Under the pieces are notes generated by a model. It searched no databases. It saw nothing but the letters and a program-made list of their open reading frames with translations, and was not told where the DNA came from. From Rhizobium hidalgonense (lineage in GTDB: Bacteria; Pseudomonadota; Alphaproteobacteria; Rhizobiales; Rhizobiaceae): DNA of 64,000 nucleotides. The position numbers and the translations under genes are program-made. Location: the NCBI RefSeq assembly GCF_002914525.1, contig NZ_LODW01000050.1:62001-126000 (forward strand), read 5' to 3'. This document shows positions 8,580 through 16,849 of this stretch, one piece after another (position 1 is the first letter of the stretch; each line of letters opens with the position of its first letter).

Positions 8580-8807
8580 ATGCGCGCCAACGAGACCGAA
8601 CTTCAAATGGTCATGCGACACGTTCGAGGTGGCGCCGCCATCCTCGCGCGCCAAACCGCATTGATCACAAGGTTGGCCGCTCTCCGCCTGCCGACCAAGG
8701 ATGCCGAGGATCTGCTCGTCCTGCTGGAGAGCGTGCAATCCAGGCACATATTGCATCTGACGCGGCTCAGCTGGGAGCTGATGGAATCTCAGTCGAAGGA
8801 AAATGCA
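8580..8807 (+). CDS. Small helical protein read in frame into SRAP, with no stop of its own
   Basis: 76 codons from ATG 8580, predicted all-helical. The end (LLVLLESVQSRHILHLTRLSWEL) resembles the end of the small protein at 24558-24791 (LLVNFEETQVMHLAHFDRLKAEL), so it appears to be a member of that rhizobial family rather than random sequence. The frame continues without a stop into the SRAP coding sequence at 8808. Either the two are made as a fusion or the original stop was lost and SRAP starts independently. Confidence 0.5.
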
Positions 8808-9398
8808 ATGTGCAATGACTATCGGCTGATGGTGGACGTCGCCTCGGTTGTCCACGACTTCGCCGACCTGAAGATCAAGATCCGATTCGGCGAAGGCGCA
8901 CCAAACCTTGAGGCACGCGAAGACATCAAGATCACCGATTTCGGTCCTATCGTCCGGACGATCGAGGGAGCCGGGGATGAGGCCGAGCTCGTGCAGCGGC
9001 GCTGGAGCTGGCCGGGGCCGAGCAAGCGGCCGGTGTATAATTTTCGATCGGAAGACCGGGAGTTCACGTCCAATCGCTGCCTTATCGTCGCCGACGGTTT
9101 TTACGAGTTCACCGAACCCGCCGACCCGAAAAAGAAGCGCAAGGACAAATGGCTGTTCACCAAGAATGATGAGCCGATCTTCTGCATCGCCGGCATCTGG
9201 CGCGACACGCCGGAGGTGGGCCAAGCCTTCACCATGCTGACGATGGAGCCGGGACCGGACATTGCGCCATACCACGACCGTCAGATTGTCATCCTGGAGC
9301 GCGACGCATGGGCGACGTGGCTCGATCCAACGGTTTCCGCCAAATCGTTGATCAAGCCCCTCCCCTTGGGGAGCCTTTCTGTGAAACAGGTTGGCTGA
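8808..9398 (+). CDS. SRAP-family DNA-protein crosslink peptidase (HMCES/YedK-like)
   Basis: 196 residues starting MCNDYRL; Cys2 is the residue that, after Met removal, links to abasic sites in this family. Asn in VYNFRSE, a Glu in the FYEF region, and His in PYHDRQIVIL complete the expected active site. AAGGA sits seven bases before ATG 8808, supporting this start over the in-frame ATG at 8580, which would bury Cys2. It shields abasic sites in single-stranded DNA. It lies close to dinB, fitting DNA-damage tolerance. Confidence 0.88.
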   Translation: MCNDYRLMVDVASVVHDFADLKIKIRFGEGAPNLEAREDIKITDFGPIVRTIEGAGDEAELVQRRWSWPGPSKRPVYNFRSEDREFTSNRCLIVADGFYEFTEPADPKKKRKDKWLFTKNDEPIFCIAGIWRDTPEVGQAFTMLTMEPGPDIAPYHDRQIVILERDAWATWLDPTVSAKSLIKPLPLGSLSVKQVG

Positions 9399-9429
9399 GC
9401 GGGAACAGCGCGAAGCTACGAGCGGAGCG

Positions 9430-10262
9430 CAAAAGCCGTCGAGCTATAGCCGCCATTCCTTCGGGTCCGTTCCGTATCCCCTCTGGCCGGAGGGAAGGAC
9501 GAGCGGGCCGCCCGATCCCTGCCACGGACAGTTCAAAAAGGCTCGATCACCAGAGCCAGGTTCAAGCGCCCAGGCGACATCGATCTTGCCACCTTCCTGC
9601 AACCGACGGAGCACCGTACTAGGCGGCATCGGTCTCCAGTTCGTGGAAAGATCATGCTGACCGATAGCACTTTCTGGCAGCACAGCTCGACAACCTGTCC
9701 GTTGGAGGCTCCGAGCTCGCCGACTGTCTCCCGAAGCAGTTCTTCGAAATCGGTCACCTGCTTATAGGGCGGCGAACTCCTGCGCGTAGAGCGCGACGTC
9801 GAGCAGAGCCAGGAAGGTGTCCCGATACTCAACGACATCGGCTGTGTTTGCGTTCGTCTACATGGCAATCGCGCGGACGACGGCAAACAAGTTCTTCATG
9901 CGATGCCGGGCTTGGGCGATGATGAACTCCTGCTCGGCATCATGTCGTTGTTTCTCGGTCACTTCGTCGAAAATGACAAGAATGTTGGGGCTATTGTCAT
10001 CGGGATGGATGAGACGTCGCGTATCGATTAGAACGGTACGCCGGCCTATCGTTGGAAAATCGTGTTTCACTTCGAAGCCGACGACCGCGGCCTTGGGGAT
10101 GATTTCTTTGATCAGGTTGCGGAGTTCCGGGATTTCCACTGGCCGCTGCCGAGGTCGAAAAGGCTCTCGCCAATGACATCTCCCCGTTCAACCTTTGATG
10201 AACGCGTTGTTCGCTATGGTCGCGCACAAATTCCGGTCAAGTACAAGGATATCAGGAGAGCG
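9430..10262 (-). pseudogene. PAS-HWE histidine kinase, broken by stops and frameshifts
   Basis: From about 10262 downward, pieces read ESLFDLGSGQW, IPELRNLIKEIIPKAAVVGFEVK, RTVLIDTRRL (PAS), then ARHRMKNLFAVVRAIAM (H-box), DTFLALLDVALYAQEF, DFEELLRETVGELG and FHELETDAA (ATPase region). A TAG replaces the Gln after RAIAM at 9858-9860, a second TAG replaces Lys in AAxYGA near 9620, and at least three frameshifts separate the parts. The order is that of an HWE kinase; the gene is dead. Confidence 0.75.
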
Positions 10263-10284
10263 CCGCTTTAGGAATTTGGGACGC

Positions 10285-10309
10285 GGAACAGTTTAACAGG
10301 ATGGAAGTT
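10285..10309 (+). promoter_or_regulatory. EcfG-type promoter before the Ser/Lys/Gly-rich small gene
   Basis: GGAAC (10285-10289), 16 bases, AGTT (10306-10309); 43 bases before ATG 10353. Matches the GGAAC-N16-17-cGTT general-stress consensus. Confidence 0.6.
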
Positions 10310-10352
10310 GACTACTCGAGATCAAGCCCGATCTCTTACGGAGGAGTGTAAC

Positions 10353-10511
10353 ATGCCATCTACAAGCGGATCACAGTCAAAAGGCGGCTCGAAGTCGGGC
10401 GCCAGCAGCAAAAGCGCGTCGGAAAAGAGTTCAAGCTCCTCTGGCAAGCAGGGCGGCAGCCATGAGCAGCATGTAAAGGCAGGCGAGCAGAGCCACAAGA
10501 ATACTAAGTAG
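10353..10511 (+). CDS. Ser/Lys/Gly-rich hydrophilic small protein
   Basis: 52 residues of low-complexity sequence (MPSTSGSQSKGGSKSGASSK...) ending EQHVKAGEQSHKNTK, strongly hydrophilic and probably disordered, like a hydrophilin. ATG 10353 is taken over the upstream in-frame start because GGAGGAG ends six bases before it. The EcfG-type promoter suggests induction in stress. No enzymatic function is expected. Confidence 0.7.
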   Translation: MPSTSGSQSKGGSKSGASSKSASEKSSSSSGKQGGSHEQHVKAGEQSHKNTK

Positions 10512-10553
10512 ACCGCTCGGACTCTTTGAGGCTCTCTTGTCGAGCAGGTGAAC

Positions 10554-10577
10554 AGGCGCGGGCCAATCCGCGCCTGA
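10554..10577 (+). terminator. Hairpin after the small hydrophilic gene
   Basis: CAGGCGCGG pairs with CCGCGCCTG around a 6-base loop, 42 bases after the stop codon. No U-run follows. Confidence 0.45.
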
Positions 10578-11101
10578 CCGCGTTGGATGAAGTATCGTAT
10601 TACTATGCCGCATCACCGTTCGGCAGTCGCGTCACCGTCCTTGAACGGCTGATTATCGGTATTGCGGCAGTGAGCCGCACAGAGGTTGACTTCCGAAATG
10701 CATGGATGTGTTCACAAACTCCGCCCGGCACACCGTACTTGCGATCGCGAGATCGCATCGTTCCCGAACGGCAGAGCATCCTGACCAATCATTTCCTGCC
10801 GCACGAACCCACCTTGAGCAGATTTTGCTAGGCTCCAACGCAGCAGTGAGTGTTACCGCGCCCGGTTGGCGCTCCTTCCAGCCTGGACATGCTGAGTCTG
10901 GCCATCCCTACAAAAAAAGAAGCGATTGGAAGGTGTCCTGCACATCATTACACCCGTCCTCTCGATCGTTTTGCTGATGACCAAAGGCCTTACATCGCTC
11001 GAAGGCCGGAGGTATCGACGGCGTGATGGAGATCAAATGTGCCATCCTTGAGCGAGCAACAACATCAGCATCATCAAGACGCAGAATTCGGGCTGTCAAC
11101 G
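10578..11101. other. Gene-free stretch
   Basis: About 520 bases in which I see no frame with a believable start, ribosome site and composition, and no recognisable remnant. Confidence 0.5.
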
Positions 11102-11126
11102 GGAACTCTCAGCTGGTCGAAAAGTT
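11102..11126 (+). promoter_or_regulatory. EcfG-type promoter before the DUF4142 gene
   Basis: GGAAC (11102-11106), 16 bases, AGTT (11123-11126); 28 bases before ATG 11154. Confidence 0.65.
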
Positions 11127-11153
11127 AGCGGTAGACAAACCCAGGAGATCTCG

Positions 11154-11681
11154 ATGAACCGCCTTGCTATCGTCTCGCTCGCTCTCTCGCTTGCCGTTCC
11201 CGCCTTCGCACAGTCGGCGGCCGAAAAAACCGGCGTCAACTCCCTTATCGGCGTCCCGCCAAAAACCGAGGATTTCGTCAAGGAAGCGGCCACCAGCGAT
11301 ATGTTTGAAATTGCCTCCAGCAAGCTTGCCGTCGAGCGCGGTGACGATGCGACCAAGGCGTTCGCCCAGCAGATGGTCACCGACCACCAGAAAACCACCG
11401 ACGAGCTCAAGGCGCTGGTTTCCGGCGGCAAGGTCAAAGCCACGCTTCCGAGCGCTATGACCTCCGACCAGCAAAGCATGCTCGACAAGCTGAACGGCCT
11501 GCAAGGGGACGATTTCAACAAGCAATATCACTCAGACCAAGAATCCGCCCATGAAGACGCGGTCGATCTGTTCAAACGCTATGGCGACGAAGGGGACAAT
11601 CCCGAGCTGAAGGCTTGGGCTGCAAGTACGCGGCCTGCTCTGGAGCATCATCTCCAGATGGCGAACGAGCTCAACAAATAG
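11154..11681 (+). CDS. DUF4142 exported protein
   Basis: 175 residues: signal peptide (1-20, ending AFAQS), then a ferritin-like helical DUF4142 domain (about 38-172: DFVKEAATSDMFEIASSKLAVERG...FAQQMVTDHQKTTDELKAL). DUF4142 proteins are periplasmic and stress-linked in rhizobia; biochemical role unknown. AGGAGA lies before the ATG. The upstream stress-type promoter fits. A paralogue is at 53908-54405. Confidence 0.9.
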   Translation: MNRLAIVSLALSLAVPAFAQSAAEKTGVNSLIGVPPKTEDFVKEAATSDMFEIASSKLAVERGDDATKAFAQQMVTDHQKTTDELKALVSGGKVKATLPSAMTSDQQSMLDKLNGLQGDDFNKQYHSDQESAHEDAVDLFKRYGDEGDNPELKAWAASTRPALEHHLQMANELNK

Positions 11682-11845
11682 GTAAGACGGCGCTTCGGTC
11701 TTTTCGGCAGTTGGCCGCCAGTCGGAATCGAAAAATCCAATTTCGAAGGACACCGTCTGGCGGCACCTGTATCGGAGCCACGATGCACTTACATCGGTTC
11801 AAACTTTCATTCGTGCAAGCCTGCTAAGCTGAAATCGGGACCATC

Positions 11846-12760
11846 ATGAGGATCGCTCTCTGGATAACCGCGATCTTATGCACTGCTTCTTTAGGGGCTG
11901 CGGTCGCGTGGGTCATGACGGCGCCCGCGCCAATTTTCTCCGCGAATGACCCCCGGCTGGCGGGAGTTGGAGATGCTGAGCGCGGCAAGGTTATTTTTGC
12001 CGCCGGGGACTGTGCTTCGTGCCATGCAACGCCCGGACAACCTGATCGCCTTCGACTGGGTGGTGGGTTGGCGCTAGCTTCGCCATTTGGGACATTTCGG
12101 CCGCCAAATATCTCGTCGGACCCAACCGATGGGATCGGGAACTGGGATGTCTCGGATCTGGGGAACGCACTTGTTGCCGGGGTATCTCCAGACAGCAAGC
12201 ACTATTATCCGGCCTTCCCGTATACAAGCTACACCGGTATGACTGTCGCAGACATCAAGGATCTCTACGCATACCTCAAGACGCTTCCTGCGGTGACCGG
12301 GCGCGCGCCACCGCACCATCCAAAAATCCTCTTCGCAGTCCGCCGCTCGATCGGCTTTTGGAAGGCTCTATTCTTCCGAGAAGGGTCGTCGAAGGCAAAC
12401 CTCACGGGTGATGCCGTTCACGATCGGGGTGGGTATCTCGTCGAAACGCTTTCCCACTGCGCCGAATGCCATTCCAACCGAAATCTGTTCGGTGCAATAA
12501 AGTCACATACACGATTTGCCGGGGGTCCCGACCAAAAGGGGACCGGGTACATCCCAAATATTACTCCCGCTGGAATTGGCCGCTGGTCGGAGGCGGATAT
12601 CGAGGAGATGCTGACGACCGGTAATACGCCCACACATGGGCGCGTGGGATCGTCCATGGCCGATGTCGTCATCAACACCAAGAGCCTTCCCGAAAGCGAC
12701 CGAAAAGCGATAGCCCGCTATATCAAGTCGCTCGCGCCAAGGCCCACGCCGCACCCTTAG
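11846..12760 (+). CDS. Membrane-anchored diheme cytochrome c
   Basis: 304 residues: N-terminal anchor/signal (1-25), first haem site CASCH near residue 57 and second CAECH near 208, with distal Met candidates after each. This is the AdhB/gluconate-dehydrogenase cytochrome type, usually missing the third haem seen in full AdhB. It likely passes electrons from a periplasmic or membrane dehydrogenase to an oxidase. It converges with the caa3 operon across a 5-base gap, so it may supply that oxidase. No EcfG-type site was seen upstream. Confidence 0.88.
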   Translation: MRIALWITAILCTASLGAAVAWVMTAPAPIFSANDPRLAGVGDAERGKVIFAAGDCASCHATPGQPDRLRLGGGLALASPFGTFRPPNISSDPTDGIGNWDVSDLGNALVAGVSPDSKHYYPAFPYTSYTGMTVADIKDLYAYLKTLPAVTGRAPPHHPKILFAVRRSIGFWKALFFREGSSKANLTGDAVHDRGGYLVETLSHCAECHSNRNLFGAIKSHTRFAGGPDQKGTGYIPNITPAGIGRWSEADIEEMLTTGNTPTHGRVGSSMADVVINTKSLPESDRKAIARYIKSLAPRPTPHP

Positions 12761-12765
12761 CGATC

Positions 12766-13182
12766 TCAATTCGTGTAAAGATAGGCGGCAAGATCTTTGG
12801 CCTCCGTGGAATTTATCCCGGTCGCCGGCATCGCAGTACGTGGCGAAAACTCTTGGGGTGAAACAATCCAGCGCTCGAGATTGTCCGCCGTATTCGGCAG
12901 CACGCCGGCAATATAGACTCGCCCCGATAGACCGGACAACGCAGGCCCGACCAGTCCATCTGCACCCGGCACTCCGGGAATGGTATGGCAGCCCGTGCAA
13001 CCGTATCGGCGAAATATCATGGGCGATCGCTCAGGATCCCCGCCAGTCATCGAAATTGCACTTTGGTACCGGATGCTGCGGCTACTGAGATATTGCGTCG
13101 TTAAAAATCCGGTCGCCATCGAGACGAGCAGGGCGATTGCGCCAACCGCTGTAAGGTGTGAGGTCTTAGACAAGTTTGGCAC
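12766..13182 (-). CDS. Membrane-anchored monohaem cytochrome c
   Basis: 138 residues with one N-terminal transmembrane helix (about 10-30) and haem site CTGCH near residue 62; the Met ligand is likely in PRTAMPATGI near residue 118. Last gene of the caa3 oxidase operon; its start lies inside the end of the ctaG-like gene (17-base overlap). It may be the electron donor to the oxidase. Confidence 0.85.
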   Translation of the reverse strand: MPNLSKTSHLTAVGAIALLVSMATGFLTTQYLSSRSIRYQSAISMTGGDPERSPMIFRRYGCTGCHTIPGVPGADGLVGPALSGLSGRVYIAGVLPNTADNLERWIVSPQEFSPRTAMPATGINSTEAKDLAAYLYTN

Positions 13183-14047
13183 CTCCCCTTCCCGAATCCC
13201 TGATCCACATTGACATCAGGAAGATCGCCGCACCCGCATAGACCGTGCCAGCGGGGATCCACATCAACATTCCGGCCATCTGCTGATCCTCCAACGGCGT
13301 CAATCCCCATTCGGGTGCACTGGCTGTCTGCGCGACATAAAGGACCCGGGGGGAGAGAGCGATCAAAGCTCCGAGTATGCTGGTGTGCATCATCGTAACG
13401 AACAGGTGCCACGAAGCAGCGCCTCGTTCGCTACGCCATATGACCGCCCACCAAAATATAAGCGCGGTGATGAAGAAGGAGAGGTGCTGGAGCCTGTGCA
13501 TCGCGATATTCGTCACCGATACGTCGAGCAGCATCGGCACATGCCAAGTCCATATTGCAACCGCATGTACGACCGTGGCGGTGACCCCGCCGCTAAACCG
13601 GCTCCAAAGCCCACGGACCGGAGAAGCATTGAATGCCTGCGCTGTCCAGCGCCGGGCGAACCTTGGCAACGACCACACACACATTGCAGCGGGTCGAGAA
13701 AGCACGAGAAGAGGAGCCGCTATGGCCATGACGATCTCGTGCTCGACCATATGAAAGGTGAAGAGGTGCTCCCCCAGCCAATGGATCGGTGAGACCAGAG
13801 CGACAGTCAGAGTTAACAAACCGGCGAAATAACAAACGATACGGAGCAGCGGCTTCGGCCTCCCCGGAGAAACGCGGCACAGTAATCTGCAAGCGCCTAT
13901 CGCAAACATCGCGGCCAGCGTGCACAGAGGGATAACGACCCACGGATCGAAGGTCCAGCTGTACGAGGCCGGATGCGCTTCCGCGCCGTGCGCAAAGGCC
14001 GTGCCCGCAGTGGTGATCGTGAGGGCGAGGGCAATCAGCGTGCGCAT
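13166..14047 (-). CDS. ctaG: Caa3-type oxidase assembly factor CtaG
   Basis: Signal-like start MRTLIALALTITTAGTAFAHG, then about seven transmembrane helices with conserved His residues (HMVEHEIVM, MHRLQHLSFF, MMHTSILGAL). This is the CtaG_Caa3 family, needed to assemble the CuB centre of caa3 oxidases, not the Cox11-type CtaG. The frame runs open to 14215, but ATG 14047 starts the signal peptide. 13-base overlap with the upstream gene; same operon as subunits II, I and III. Confidence 0.88.
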   Translation of the reverse strand: MRTLIALALTITTAGTAFAHGAEAHPASYSWTFDPWVVIPLCTLAAMFAIGACRLLCRVSPGRPKPLLRIVCYFAGLLTLTVALVSPIHWLGEHLFTFHMVEHEIVMAIAAPLLVLSRPAAMCVWSLPRFARRWTAQAFNASPVRGLWSRFSGGVTATVVHAVAIWTWHVPMLLDVSVTNIAMHRLQHLSFFITALIFWWAVIWRSERGAASWHLFVTMMHTSILGALIALSPRVLYVAQTASAPEWGLTPLEDQQMAGMLMWIPAGTVYAGAAIFLMSMWIRDSGRGGAKLV

Positions 14048-14343
14048 GGGCTGAGCAGCAGGGGAGCCGCCCCCTGCAAAAACAGGGCGAAAACAAAGAC
14101 TGCCGTGATGGCTAGAGCGGTCTGGCCGAATTTTCTTTGGGAATCGCTCCAACTCCGCCAGCGATTGGCGGCAAAAAGGGCACCTCCGGTGCTGCCACCG
14201 GCAGCTGCCGCGCAAACCGCAAGCGTCCAGTTCGTGCGAGCGCTACAGTCGGCGTAGGGAAGTAACTGCCCGAGTTGGGTCGTCAAGGCCCATGCCATGG
14301 GGGCGATGGCAAAGCCGGCAAATCGAGCGGGCAGTGTTGTCAT
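14035..14343 (-). CDS. Small membrane protein of the oxidase operon
   Basis: 102 residues with three hydrophobic stretches (about 8-25, 38-56, 75-97). ATG 14343 overlaps the subunit III stop as ATGA, deciding the start. Proteins of this type sit between subunit III and CtaG in some caa3 clusters; possibly an assembly or small structural subunit. Name not recognised. Confidence 0.75.
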   Translation of the reverse strand: MTTLPARFAGFAIAPMAWALTTQLGQLLPYADCSARTNWTLAVCAAAAGGSTGGALFAANRWRSWSDSQRKFGQTALAITAVFVFALFLQGAAPLLLSPCAR

Positions 14344-14942
14344 AGGCGCGGGACCCAGTAAATGCAGGCGTATATAGGCAACCACGTGGCAACCACGAAG
14401 TTCCAATACATTGCGTTATCCGCAACATCGCCGTATCGGCGTGCGTTGTCGGCGTGGCGTGTGAACATGAGGCAGGTGAGCACGAGCGTTTCGATCAGGT
14501 CCGTCAGAATGTGGGTCGTGTGCAGACCCAACATCAGCCAGACGATCGATCCATAAGCGTTCCGATCCCAACTCACATGCACAGCCGGAAACTCGAAAAC
14601 GCGAATAATCAGCGGCACGATCCCGAGCAGCGACATGACAACCAACCCGAAGCGAACCTTAGGTAAGTCTTGCTTTTTCGCCCAGCCCGTAACCAGCATG
14701 TTTGGAGCGAGGCTGGCGACAAGCACGATCGTCATCAGCGTGCCCGCCGTCAGTGACGGGACTGGGGTGGCGATCGGCCATTTGGGCGCAAGGCTCATCA
14801 GATAAAGATAGATCACGATTGCGAGCGCAAAACCCGTGCCTTCGATCAGCATGAAGGCGAGCGTTCCCCACCATGTCGGGCTCGCACTGCCGCTTGCGTG
14901 TGATGTCACGTCCGAAAGATCGAGGACGACGCGTTCTCTCAT
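14340..14942 (-). CDS. ctaE: Haem-copper oxidase subunit III
   Basis: 200 residues, five predicted helices: the short form of subunit III (contains WWGTLAFMLIEGTGFALAI, then LGLHTTHILTDLIETLVL). ATG 14942 overlaps the subunit I stop in ATGA. The Glu in the first helix (LIEG) is conserved in the family. It should stabilise the oxidase core. Confidence 0.87.
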   Translation of the reverse strand: MRERVVLDLSDVTSHASGSASPTWWGTLAFMLIEGTGFALAIVIYLYLMSLAPKWPIATPVPSLTAGTLMTIVLVASLAPNMLVTGWAKKQDLPKVRFGLVVMSLLGIVPLIIRVFEFPAVHVSWDRNAYGSIVWLMLGLHTTHILTDLIETLVLTCLMFTRHADNARRYGDVADNAMYWNFVVATWLPIYACIYWVPRL

Positions 14943-16849
14943 GACTCTTCCTCCGGAGCGCCCTTTGGCCAGAACCAGCCAGTCAGGGCGACGGCAACAG
15001 GGATCGATCCCCAGACGACTGCCCAGGGCGTAAAGATCGACCAGATCAGGACAATGGACGTCGCCACCGCCGCCCAAAGCGGCCAGATGGAGTGCGGGAC
15101 CGATGATTCCCGCGCTTGCGGGGTCGCTGCGACAACAGCGGTCACAAGCAGCTCGCGCCGATCGACGCGAAGGCCCGAAGCCACCTGGAGTTCATCCTCG
15201 GTCCAAAGCGGCTCCCCCGAGTACACAACCGGCATTCGACGGAAATTATAACAACGCGGCGGCGATGCAGTCGCCCATTCGAGCGTTGCCGCCCCCCACG
15301 GATTGGAGCCGGCCGCAGGACCGTTTCTCGCGCTTCGAAATATGTCGATGGCAAATAGCAGAAAGCCCGACGCCAGAACGAGTGCGCTCAGGCTGACCAT
15401 CATATTCAGACCACTCCAGGGCAACTCGGGCTGGTAGGTGTAGACGCGGCGCGGCATTCCTGCGAGCCCGAGAATATGCATCGGGAAAAAGGTGAGGTGA
15501 AAACCTGCGAAGATCAACGCGAATACCCACCGTCCGAGCGTTTCGCTCATCATTCGGCCAGTGATTTTCGGAAACCAGTAATAGATGGCACCAAGCAACG
15601 GAAATACGGCGCCACCGATCAGCACATAATGAAAATGAGCGACGACGAAGTAAGTATCGTGAACCTGCGTATCGAATGGCACGGAAGCTACCATTACCCC
15701 CGTCATCCCGCCGACGACGAATGTGATGATGAACCCCACGACGAACAAAAGGGGCGTCTTGAACACGGGCCGACCCATCCAAAGCGTTGCCAGCCAGCAG
15801 AAGATCTGCAGACCGGCAGGCACAGCGATCGCCATGCTGGACGCGGTGAAAAAGCTCTCACCCAACCGGGGCAGGCCCGCGACAAACATGTGATGCACCC
15901 AAAGACCGAACGCCAGAACGCCCGTCGAAATCAAGGCCATCACCATCGCCAGATAGCCGAACACCGGCCGTCCGGTGAATGTCGCGACGATGGTCGATGC
16001 CATCCCGACCGCCGGCAAGAAGATGATGTAGACCTCAGGATGGCCGAAGAACCAGAAGAGGTGTTGCCACAACAAGACATCACCGCCCTCGGCCGGATTG
16101 AAGAAGTGGGTTCCGACCAGCCGGTCGAGGATAAGCGAAGAGCTGGCAATCATGATGGCCGGCATTGCCAAAATCACCAGAAACGACGTCACCAGCATCG
16201 ACCATACGAAAAGCGGAATGCGATCCAGTGACATGCCGGGCGCACGCTGCTTGAAGATCGTCACCACCAGCTCCACGGCGACACAAAGCGCCGATATCTC
16301 GGTGAACGTGATCATCTGGGCCCAGATATCAGCGCGCTTGCCGGTGCCGTATTGCGGTCCTGCAAGCGGCACATAGGCGAACCAACCAACATCAGGACCG
16401 GTGTCGATCGCAAACGCGACCCACAGCAAGATTCCCCCTGCAAGAAACATCCAGTAGGAAAATGCATTGAGGCGGGGGAATGCAATATTGCGAGTGCCGA
16501 CCATCAATGGCACGAGATAGACCGCCATCGCTTCCATGACAGGAACGGCAAACAGGAACATCATGTTCGTGCCGTGCATGGTGAAGATCTGATTGTAGCG
16601 GTCTGGCCCGATGAACCGGGCCTCCGGTTGCGACAATTGAAGCCGCATGAGCAGCGAGAGCACGCCGCCCATGAATAGGAAGACGAAAGCAGTGATAATA
16701 TAGCGGCGGCCAATGATCTTGTGGTCGACGGTCGATACCGCGGCCCATAGACCGCCGCGAGTGTGCCAAATCGACGTCAGATGCCGGTCGAGCTCGGCGC
16801 TGTCGAGCGCGGTATCGCGAAGGTCTTTCCTGGGAGCACCATCCGCCAT
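14939..16849 (-). CDS. ctaD: Haem-copper oxidase subunit I with altered proton channels
   Basis: 636 residues, twelve-plus helices. Haem and CuB ligands are present: His92 (TMHGTN), His270 (GHPEVY, with Tyr274 for the His-Tyr crosslink), His319/320 (VHHM), His397/405/407 (VHDTYFVVAHFHY). The helix VI Glu272 marks an A1-type oxidase. However, the K-channel Lys found in VPTGxKxFxW is Gln348 (VPAGLQIFCW), with Ala345 for Thr, and the D-channel entry Asp in GAPDMAFPR is Asn121 (GTRNIAFPR). It may reduce O2 with changed pumping, or have another role such as NO reduction. The long C-terminal tail (after about 540) has two more helices. Confidence 0.95.
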   Translation of the reverse strand: MADGAPRKDLRDTALDSAELDRHLTSIWHTRGGLWAAVSTVDHKIIGRRYIITAFVFLFMGGVLSLLMRLQLSQPEARFIGPDRYNQIFTMHGTNMMFLFAVPVMEAMAVYLVPLMVGTRNIAFPRLNAFSYWMFLAGGILLWVAFAIDTGPDVGWFAYVPLAGPQYGTGKRADIWAQMITFTEISALCVAVELVVTIFKQRAPGMSLDRIPLFVWSMLVTSFLVILAMPAIMIASSSLILDRLVGTHFFNPAEGGDVLLWQHLFWFFGHPEVYIIFLPAVGMASTIVATFTGRPVFGYLAMVMALISTGVLAFGLWVHHMFVAGLPRLGESFFTASSMAIAVPAGLQIFCWLATLWMGRPVFKTPLLFVVGFIITFVVGGMTGVMVASVPFDTQVHDTYFVVAHFHYVLIGGAVFPLLGAIYYWFPKITGRMMSETLGRWVFALIFAGFHLTFFPMHILGLAGMPRRVYTYQPELPWSGLNMMVSLSALVLASGFLLFAIDIFRSARNGPAAGSNPWGAATLEWATASPPRCYNFRRMPVVYSGEPLWTEDELQVASGLRVDRRELLVTAVVAATPQARESSVPHSIWPLWAAVATSIVLIWSIFTPWAVVWGSIPVAVALTGWFWPKGAPEEES

